A stretch of 64,000 bases of DNA. Origin: Gorsachius magnificus. Lineage: Eukaryota; Chordata; Aves; Pelecaniformes; Ardeidae. The DNA is taken from the NCBI GenBank assembly GCA_034008185.1, contig CM067081.1:868001-932000 (forward strand), read 5' to 3'. Under the pieces are notes generated by a model. The model saw only the letters and a program-made list of their open reading frames with translations, ran no database searches and was not told the DNA's origin. This document shows, piece after piece, positions 44,856 to 53,600 of the stretch (positions are counted from its first letter, which is position 1; every line of letters begins with the position of its first letter). The translations under genes and the position numbers were made by a program.

Positions 44856-45420
44856 GGGGGTCCCCTTTGGGCCCGGCCCCGTATCTATGGGGAAGCCCCC
44901 GGGGCCCGGCCCTGCAGCCAGAGGGGAGCCCCCCGGACCCGGACCCGTTAGCAGGGGTCCCCCCCCCGGGCCCAGCCCGGTTACCGGGGTCCCCCCCCGC
45001 CCCGCCCCGGGGCCCGGCCCCCCGCCGCCGCCGCCCCCCCGTGGGCCGCCCGGGACGGCGACAGCCACGGCCGCGCCCGGAGGAGCCGCGCCAGCCCCGG
45101 TGGCGGTGGGCGGGACGCCAGGGAGGCCAGCATCGGGGCCCCGGCGGCCCGGCGCGGCCAGAGCGCCGGCGCGGCGCCCCGCGCAAGGTCTGCCGGGAAC
45201 TGTAGTCCCTGTGGCGCGCTTTGCCGCGCAGCCGCGCCCGCTGCGGACTACAACTCCCAGGGGGCGCCGCGGCACGGCCCGCCCTCCCGTGGCATGCCGG
45301 GAAAGGGCGCCGGGGCCTGGCCGGGCAAGGGGCGGGGCCGCGGGGTCGAGTCCGCCCCCGGGCGGCGGCGGCTGTGGGACAGGGGTTCGAGACCCGGCCG
45401 GGCCTGCACACGTGGGTGCT
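44856..45420 (-). promoter_or_regulatory. CLPB promoter/CpG-rich region with ZNF143 (SBS) motifs
   Basis: GC-rich, CpG-dense DNA just upstream of CLPB exon 1. ACTACAACTCCCAG at 45247-45260 and, in reverse orientation, TGCCGGGAACTGTAGTCC at 45191-45208 fit the ZNF143/THAP11 Staf-binding-site consensus found near vertebrate transcription starts. A third partial match, GGCATGCCGGGAA, is at 45291. Transcription of CLPB probably begins within or just left of these motifs. Confidence 0.65.
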
Positions 45421-46075
45421 CTCACACCTGGGCACACGCGCCTGCACACACGCGTGCACACACGCTCACAGCCCCGGGCACACCTGTGTGCACACCCCTG
45501 GGCACACACGTGCTCTCACACCCCTGGGCACACGCGTGTGCTCACACCCCTGGGCTCACACACGTGCTCTCACACCCCTGGGCACACGCGACCCCCTGGG
45601 CACACACCGCCTGCACACACGGGCACACACGTGCTCTCACACCCCGGGGCACACGCGTGTGCTCACACCCCTGGGCACACACGTGCTCTCACACCCCTGG
45701 GCACACGGTGTGCTCACACCCCTGGCACACACGTGCTCACACCCCTGGGCACACACATGCTCTCACACCCCTGAGCACACCGTGTGGTGCTCACAACCCC
45801 TGGGCACACACCTGCTCACACCCCTGGACACACACATGCTCTCACACCCCTGAGCACACGTGAGACATGCACTTGCACGCACACGCGCAAACATGCACTG
45901 CTGTGCATGCACGCGGGCAGACACGTGCGCTTGCAAACACGCCTGCTCACACATGCCCTCACGCATGCACACGCATCAGCACTCGCACACGCTTGTGTGC
46001 ACAGACCCCCCCAGGCACGTGTGTGCACGTGGGAGCCCACCCACACCTGCATCCACGCACTCGTGCAGGCGCTCT
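45410..46075 (+). repeat. CA-rich minisatellite (CACACCCCTGGGCACACACG type)
   Basis: Degenerate units of about 20-28 bases built on CACACCCCTGGGCACACACG and TGCTCT, decaying rightward into CA/TG-rich sequence. Lies directly upstream of the CLPB promoter. Long frames through it (HTPGHTHALTP) are not genes. Confidence 0.9.
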
Positions 46076-46255
46076 CATGTGCACCCCCCCCCCGCTCCCG
46101 GGGGGCGGCGCGGGCGCAGGAGAACGGGATCCAGCAAAGGCCCCTCTGCCCCCTGGACGCCTCCGGCCCCCCAAAGGCATTGAGATGCCCCAAAAGCCCC
46201 CGCGCCCCCCGGCTGCTCTCTGGCGGTGGTCCAGGACCCCCCGCTGTCCCAGGGA

Positions 46256-46975
46256 GCGGCTACGCAGGGCAGTTTGCAGCTCTGTTGAACATCGTCATCC
46301 ATGACCTGGGCGAGGGGACCGAGGGCACCCCCAGCCAGTTTGCAGATGACCCCGAGCTGGGTGGGAGTGTGGATCTGCTGGGGGGGGGAGGGGCTCTGCA
46401 GAGGGACCTGGCCAGGCTGGAGCCATGGGCCCAGCCCAGTTGGGTGAGGGTCAACAAGGCCAAGGGCCGGGTCCTGCCCTGGGGTCACCACAACCCCAGG
46501 CAGCGCTCCAGGCGTGGGGCAGAGGGGCTGGAAAGCTGCCCGGCGGAAAAGGCCCTGGGGGGGTTGGTGGAGAGGGGGCTGGAGAGGAGCCAGCAGGGTG
46601 CCCAGGTGGCCAAGAGGGCCAGCAGCATCCTGGCTTGTATCAGGAGTGGTGTGGCCAGCAGGAGCAGGGCAGGGCCCGTGCCCCTGTGCTGGGCACTGGG
46701 GGGGCCGCCCCTCGACTGCTGGGGTCAGGGTTGGGCCCCTCCCTCCCCGAAGGCCCGGGGGGGCTGGAGCGTGTCCAGAGAAGGGCAGCGGAGCGGGGAG
46801 GGGTCTGGAGCCCCGGGCTGGGGGCGGGAGCGGCCTCCCGAGAGGAGGGGGGAGCCGGGGGGGTCGGGCTCTGCTCCCAGGGAAGGGGCGATGGGACGAG
46901 GGGCAGCGGCCTCCAGTTGTGCCCGGGCAGGGTGAGGTTGGCCCTGGGGAACAATTCCTTCCCCCAAGGGCTGTT
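46256..46975 (+). mobile_element. CR1 LINE fragment lacking its 3' end
   Basis: Encodes FADDPELGGSVDL and [20 protein letters not shown], a degraded reverse transcriptase C-terminus, then the GGGAACAATTCCTTCCCCCA block, and stops without the octamer tail. Lies between CLPB and STARD10, so both ends are truncated. Confidence 0.92.
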
Positions 46976-46979
46976 ATTC

Positions 46980-48640
46980 CAGCAGCCGCTTGCACGGTTT
47001 GGCGTTTGCACCATCACCTCAGCGCTTTAAAAAGCTCTAACGAGCGCGGCGCCGGGGGGGCGCGAACCGGCCCGCTAATAAGGTGCATTTCAGCAAGAAA
47101 AAGCCAAGCGAGGAGGGGGTCATAAAATTAAAAATATTAAAAATAAATGTATTGAGAACTGGGCTTACTGCCTGCGTTATTAAACATCTGCTGTCTGCCC
47201 GCCGGCCCTCGGGGAGCTGAACGCAGAGCCCACGCCGGGCGCCATGGGGCCGCGCCGAGCCGTACCGGAAAGCTCCGGGAGGATGGTGGGAGCTCGCTGG
47301 TGGCCACGGAGCCTCGGCCTCCCCATTTTCTTCGACCGAGCCTTTACAACCCGGGATTTGCATCTCGGTTCCCAGCGCGGCACCCGCCGGCACGGCTGAT
47401 TGAGCTGCGCGCTCTGCTAATTACAGCCTGCCGGGGAGACGCGGCATGGAGGGGCAGGGGGAAGGCTCGCCACGCGGCGAGCCCGGCACCGCGCAGCCCG
47501 GCTCTGCCACTGCCGCTCCCCGCAGCTGCCAGCAGCCCAGTTCCCCCAGTTGCCCCAGTTCCCCAGCCCGGCACCCGCGGGCAGCCGGCTCCCTCGCCGG
47601 GCAGGGTTTCCAGGCCTGCAGATGACGTCTGTCCTATTTTCGGCTGGGGTTCGGCGCACGCGGCAGGCCCTGTCGGGGGACGTGGGTGTTCCTGCTCCCC
47701 AGCCAGAGCTGGAAGCGCCCGGGGCTGGGAAAGGCTGCGGGACGCTGGCACCCGCTCCACTTGCATGGGGATGGGGTTGGGGGGGGGGGGGGGGGAAAAC
47801 CAACCCCAAAACCCCCAGGTTTCAACAGCAGGGCGGCCACGGGGGTGTTCGGAAGGGCTGGGGCGGGGGGGTGGGGGGCGAGGGGCCCCCTGCACCAGCC
47901 GCAGCGAAGCCCAGCGGCGGCGGGCGAGCCCGTGGCCGGGCGCCCACCTCGCCCCCAGCCCTGCCCTCACCCACTGGTGACGGCAGTGGGGTTCCCACGC
48001 GCGGCTGCGGCGATGGAGGGCTGCCCTGGTTCTTTTTTTTTTGGGTGCGCTGAGCACGGCGACTCCGCCGGTGACCACATCCCGGGGAAGGGCCCCATCC
48101 TGTGCCGCCCGCCCTCCCTGCGGCCGGTCCCCAGCCTTTGCTTTTTTGCTTTTGCAGGGCTTGGCTTTGCTGCGCTGAGCAGGGCGGGGGCTGCCCCCCC
48201 CCCCGTTAGGTGGTTATTCAGGGCAGCAGGAGCTGGAAGGGCCTGCCTCCGCGTTTCCAGGCGGAGAGAAAGAAATCCTGAGGCTGTGCCATCTCCAGAG
48301 CTGGCTGGGAAGCGCCAGCCCTTCCAAAATTTGCCTCCATCAGCACCGCCGATGGCAGCTGCGCCACCGGCATGGGGGGGACACGCTCGGCGGGCACCCC
48401 CCCTCCGTGTCCCCGGCCAGGCGGGAGGGACGAGGCTGCGTGGGGACACGGTGGCGGGTGCAGCCATGGAATCAGGGTCACGGCACAGCCGCTGGGCGAG
48501 GGGCTGCGGGTCCCAGCCCGGCACCCGTGGCCCCTTCGTCCCGCTTGCCAAGGAGACCCCCGCGAAACCAGGGGGGACGGGGCTCGGCTGGGATCCCCTC
48601 CCGGCAGCACCCGGGGCCCTGGGGTGAGGTGCAGGGGTGC
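46980..48640. other. Intergenic stretch between CLPB and STARD10
   Basis: No gene seen. Contains an AT-rich island at 47080-47440 inside GC-rich DNA, a 17-base G run at 47779-47795, and GC-rich sequence to 48640. Long frames here have Gly/Pro/Arg composition typical of GC-rich non-coding DNA. Confidence 0.65.
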
Positions 48641-49745
48641 GGTGCAGGAGGTGTGAGCATGCCCGGGTGGGTGGGTGTGCACCCGTGGGTGGGCACCCCT
48701 GTGTGTGCACGCGGGTGTGTGTGCCCCCCTGTGTGTGTGCACGTGTGTGTGCCCCCCTGTGTGTGTGCACGTGTGTGTGTGTGTGCACCCATATGCAGGC
48801 AGGGGCGTGTGTGTGTGCCCCCATGTGTATGTGCACCCGTGTCTGGGCACCCCTGTGTGTGCACCCGTGTGTGTGCGCATCCATGTGTGTGTGCACCCAT
48901 GTGCAGGCAGGGACGTGTGTGTGTGCCCCCGTGTGTGCCCCCCTGTGTGTGTGTGCACCCATGTCTGGGCACCCCTGTGTGTGTGCACCCGTGTGCAGCC
49001 AGAGACCTGTGTGTGTGTGCCCCCGTGTGTGTGTGTGCACCTGTGTGTGCGCATCCATGTGTGTGCACCTGTGTGCAGGCAGGGACGTGTGTGTGTGCCC
49101 GTGTGTGTGTGTGCCCCCCTCTGTGTGTGCCCCCCTGTGTGTGCACCCATGTGCAGCCAGAGACGTGTGTGTGTGCCCCGTGTGTGTGTGCACCCATGTC
49201 TGGGCACCCTGTGTGTGTGCACCCGTGTCCAGGCAGGGATGTGTGTGTGTGCCCCCCTGTGTGTGTGCCCCCCTGTGTGTGTGCCCCCGTGTGCAGGCAG
49301 GGACACATGTGTGCACCCATGTGTGTGTGTGTGCACCCCTGTGCATGCACCCCTGTGTGTGTGCACCCATGTGCAGGCAGGGACATGTGTGTGCACCCCT
49401 GTGTGTGTTTGTGCACACAGGGATGTGCGTGTGCACCCGTGTGTGTGCACCCATGTGTGTGTGTGCACCGGTGTGCATGCACCCATGTGTGTGTGTGCAC
49501 ACAGGGACGTGCGTGTGCACCCGTGTGCATGCACCCATGTGTGTGTGCACCCGTGTGCGTGCACCCCTGTGTGTGTGTGTGCAGGCAGGGACGTGTGTGT
49601 GTGTGCCCCCGTGTGCGTGCACCCACGCCTGGGTGCTGGGGGGGGGGTGTGCGTGTATAAAGGCGTGGGCGTGTGTGCCCAGGCAGGCTGGGGGTGCAGG
49701 GGGGGTGCCCGGGGGGGGGTGTGTGCGCACAGTGCCGGTGTCTGT
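48640..49745 (+). repeat. TG-rich minisatellite, ~1.1 kb
   Basis: Units of TGTGTGTGTGCACCCATGTG with GCAGGCAGGGACGTGTGTGT or TCTGGGCACCCC spacers, highly degenerate. Yields spurious frames over 700 residues on the minus strand and over 400 on the plus strand with Cys-Val-His-Pro composition. Shares the CACACCC/GGGTGTG core with the array at 45410 but in the complementary orientation. Confidence 0.92.
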
Positions 49746-49754
49746 GTGAGTGCA

Positions 49755-50280
49755 GCGGTTGTGTCCCCCAGTGCCCCCCCGTGCTCCCGGTGCCCCCCCC
49801 CCCGGCTCTCTCCCTCTCTTGGTGCTCTCCCCCCCTCCCCCCCCCCCCCCCCGGCCCCCTCCCCCCCGGGCTCCTCCCCGCCCCCAGGCTCTGCCCCCCC
49901 CGAGCTCCCCCGCCTCCCCGGTCCTCCCCCGGGTTCTCCCCCCACGCAGGTTCCCCAGTGCTCCCTGCCCCCCCCTCCCACCCCCGGGCTGTAAACCGCC
50001 CCCGGACCCCTCCCCCAGCCTCCGCCCGCCCCCGGGCTCCCCCCCCCCCTTCCCCGAGGTTTCCCCTCCCCCCCAACCTCCCCATCGGTTCCCCCCCCCC
50101 CGGGGCTCTCCCCCCTCCCCGGGTTCCCCCCCCCCGGGTTCCCCCCCCCCCCGGGGCCCCCCCCCCCCCGGTTTTCCCCCCCCCCCGGTGTTCTCCCCCC
50201 CCCGAGGGTTCTCCCCCCTCCCCGGTTGCTCTCCCCGCTCCCCGGGTTCCCCCTCCCCGGGCTCCCGCCCCCCCCCGCCG
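49755..50280 (+). other. C-rich low-complexity tract upstream of STARD10
   Basis: About 500 bases with runs of 5-14 C separated by GGTT, GGCT or T. G-quadruplex-capable on the minus strand and i-motif-capable on the plus strand. Ends 180 bases before the STARD10 start codon. No gene seen. Confidence 0.9.
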
Positions 50281-50460
50281 GTGCCGCCCCTCCCGCCCCG
50301 CGGCCCCGCCCCGGCCCCATCGCGCACCGCGCACCGGGCGGCGCCGCGCCCGGCGATGCCGCTGCCGCCGTAGGGCCCCGCCGCCACCCGCGGCACCGGC
50401 ACCGGCACCGGCCGGGGGCGGGCGGCGGCACGGGTACCGCAGCGGGCGCGTCCCGGGGCC
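50280..50460 (+). promoter_or_regulatory. STARD10 promoter-proximal CpG-rich region and 5'UTR
   Basis: Dense CpG and GC boxes (GGGGGCGGGCGGCGG) directly upstream of ATG 50461, no TATA box. A mini open reading frame ATG-CCG-CTG-CCG-CCG-TAG lies at 50356-50373 and would be an upstream ORF if transcription starts before it. Confidence 0.55.
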
Positions 50461-50622
50461 ATGTCGGGTCGCGACAGCGTGCAGATCCCCGACGACCGGG
50501 ACTTCGGGGCGTTCCGGGCGGAGTGCGCCTCCGAGCGGGGCTGGAGCCTCACCTACAGCAAGGCGGGGGTGGGCGTCTGGGTGCAGCTGCTGGAGCCCGA
50601 GCGCTCCCTCCACAAGATCAAG
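50461..50622 (+). CDS. STARD10: STARD10 coding exon 1
   Basis: The exon encodes residues 1-54, from ATG to HKIK, ending at a GTGAGC donor in phase 0. It sits in a strongly CpG-rich stretch, as expected for a promoter-proximal exon. SLTYSKAGVGVWVQLLE corresponds to the first START-domain strand and helix region. Confidence 0.96.
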
Positions 50623-53600
50623 GTGAGCCCCCACCGGCACCCGCACCGGCACCGGGCACCCCGGGGCGGGGGGGATGCTGGGGGCCAGCGGGGATCCCGG
50701 CGGGGGGGCGACGTGGAGGTGAGCGGGGACCCTGGGGCGAGTGGGGACTTGGGGGGGAGCTGGCACCCTGGGGTGAGTGGGCACCCTGGGGCAATGCAGC
50801 ACCCTGGGGCGAGTGGGGGCCCTGCAGCAAATGGGGACTTGGGGTGCAAGTTGGCACCCTGGGGTGTGTGGGGACCCCGCAGCGAGTGGGGACTTGGGGG
50901 GGGCGGGCCGGGGGGCGAGGAGGAATCCCATGGAGTGGGGTCCCGGGGTGAGCTGGCACCCGCGTAGAAATGGGGACTCTGGGAGCAAGTGGGGACCCCA
51001 GGACAAGCAAGCCCTCACGGGTGAGCTGACACCCCGGGGTGAGCGGGGACAAGTTGGGACAAGGGGGGTGACTGAGGACCCCCGTGGGGCCTCAGCGCTG
51101 CGTGTCCCCCCAGCCCCTGGGAACCCCCAGTGCTGGCAGCGCTGTGGCCGGGGCTGGGCTGGGGGGCTCCTCGGGGCCTGCCGGGCACCCCCCCCCTCTG
51201 CCACCCCCTCTCTGTCCTCTCCCCATGTCCCCATCCGGGCTGTCCCCTTCCCCCGTGGTGCCTGCTGCAGCCCTGCAACCCCCTCTCCGACACCGACCGG
51301 AGCTCCCGGGGCTCCCCGGGGTCCCCTCCGCGTCCCCTCCCGGCCGGTCCCTTCCCTTCCCTCCCCGGAGCGGGTTTGCCAGGCTGGCACGGGCGGCTCA
51401 GAGTGGCCCCCCCGAGGCGACCGGGTGGGCTTTGCTGGGGGACACTGGGCTGCCCAGCTTGGATCCCTTTGCCTTAAAAACCAGGGAGCGAGAGCCTGGT
51501 GTGCGGCGGAGAGCAGGATGCGGTGCTGAGCGCCCCGGGGGGGCCCACGGGTGGGTGGGTGCCCGCTCGTCCCTCCGGCAAGGCAGGCACTGGGAATCAA
51601 AGGGAAAACTTGGGACAGGAGCGGCGTCAGGCTGGGGTTGCCGGTGGCCACGGGCCACTGTGCCACGCCGGAGCCTCTGGCTGGCTCTCCGCAGCGGTGG
51701 CCGGCGTCCCCATCCCGGTGCAGTGGGTGACGTGGCCCTCGGCGCTGTGCCGAGGCCTGGCAGCGGCCGGTGGTAGCCTGGCAGGGACGGTGGCAGCCCG
51801 GTGGGGTGGGTGGCGGAGCGGAGGCGGCGGCGGCGGCACGGCCTGCTCACACGCCGCTCTGCAGCAGCCGCGCAAACAAGCGGCGACGGCAGCACCGGGG
51901 ACACCCGTGCCTGGGGTGGCGGCGGTGGCGGGAGCACCGGCTGTGCCCGACTCCCACCGCGCCTGCGCCCGCCAGGGAATCGCCGCCGCCGCCGCTGCGT
52001 GTTTGGCGTCTTCAGGCTGCGGTGACCCGGGGACAGGTCCCTGCCATGCCCCGGTGGCAGCAGCCTCTGGTGCCATGGCAGCGAGCCCGGGGCGGGGGGT
52101 CAGTCCCCCAGGGTGAGGGGTCAGTCCCCCCGGGGCGGGGGGTCAGTCCCCCCAGGGCGGGGGGCTCCCCGGTGCTGCTCCCCCCACCCCCAGCAGAGGT
52201 GTGAGCCCGATCCTGTGGCCAGTGGGATGCAGAGCACCCATCTCCCCAGGCCTGGGCATCTCCCCGGCTGCGCTGGCGTATGGGAGGGGGCAGCGTGCCT
52301 GAGCCCCCCCGAGCCCCCCCAGCCCTGCCGCTTGCTCTGGGGGTGTTGCTGCATCCCAAAATGTCTCCGGCGGGGCCGGGGTGCAGCTCTGTGGAGGTGC
52401 CTGGGTGCGAGTGTGCAGCAGGGAGGGTGCCGGGGGGGGGGGGGTTTGGAGGGGGGGGGGGGGGTGCGTCCCTGCCCGTCCCCCTCCCGTCCCGACAATC
52501 CCGCTGTGCCACGTCTGCCCGCAGCCACCGGCCTGGCACGCGACCAGCGCCCGGCACGCACCAGGATGTCCCGGCCCCGCTGGCACCGCACGCTCCCACC
52601 ACGGGTGCCCCCCAGCCACCCCTCGCCTGTGGGGGTCCCCGAGCCGTGGGGAGCAGCACCCCAGGGTTTGGGGTGGCACCGTCCTTCGTCTCCGTGCCGG
52701 GGGGAGCCTGGATTTGGGGTGCTGCTCAGTTAAACCCCGTCGAGGAGCCTCGTCGTCCCCAAAAGGCCACGGTCCCTGTTTACCCCGGGGACGGTCACCT
52801 TTGCTCCCCGCGCCTGCTCCTCTCCCCCCTTCCCCCCCCCCGGCAGCGAGCCAGCCCCGCGGGGCTCTCAGAGCCCCCCCCCGCACCCAGCCCTGCTCCC
52901 CCAGAGCCCGGTGCATCCCGCAGCCACGCTGGGGTCCTGCCCCCCCCCAGCACCCTCCTGGCCGGATCCTGCTCAGAAGGACCCCGCTGGGTGTTCATAT
53001 GTTGATGCCGGGCGGGTGCTGAGCAGCACCTGGCTGCCCCAGGCAGGTAGTGGGGGGGGGGCCCCCCCTCGGACCGGTCGCGGCCGGTGGCCAGGCAGCT
53101 TCCCTGGCACACGTGGCACGGCTGCCCCCCCCCCCCTTGCCGCAGCTCCCCGGGGAGGGGGCCGGGGGCTGCCCGCCGTGCCTGGCACCGGCAGCCCCCC
53201 AAGGGCTGTTCTCCTCCCTGCTTGCTCCCTGGCTTTCTCGCTCCCGCTGCTGCTTTGTAATTAAAGGAAAGCCGAAGGTCCGGGCCCGCTCCGGGGCGGC
53301 TGCGTGTCCCGGCCCCCCCCTCGCCGCCATTAGGGATGCAGCTCTCGTCCAACCTGTTTGCCGGAGTCTGGAAACAAGTTTGTGCCACCGGGACCTGACA
53401 CAACCCAGGGCTGATTCATCGGCTGGGATTCGGGGGCTGCGGGGCTCCCCATTAACCATCACGGTGCCCGAGGTGGCTGCGGGATGGGGGACCCCAGCTG
53501 GGCTCCCCCCTCCCCATTCTGGTGGAGCACTGGGGACCCGAGTTTTGTCCCCCTGCCCCGGGGAGACGCTGCCGCTGGGAACGGCTGCTCTGAGCGGATG

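Noticed and set aside
44791..45774. A long plus-strand Pro/Gly frame opposite CLPB exon 1
   Set aside because: Antisense shadow of a GC-rich exon and promoter running into the CA-rich minisatellite.
45410..46075. CRISPR-like array
   Set aside because: The repeats lack constant spacers and the DNA is vertebrate; it is a CA-rich minisatellite.
48407..49994. Open frames of about 370-440 residues on the plus strand, Cys-Val-rich
   Set aside because: By-product of the same TG-rich minisatellite.
47967..51666. Open frames of 700-1060 residues on the minus strand upstream of STARD10
   Set aside because: They are His-Thr-Cys-Gly repeats dictated by the TG-rich minisatellite and Gly/Pro runs from C tracts. 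Three frames are open at once and none resembles a protein.
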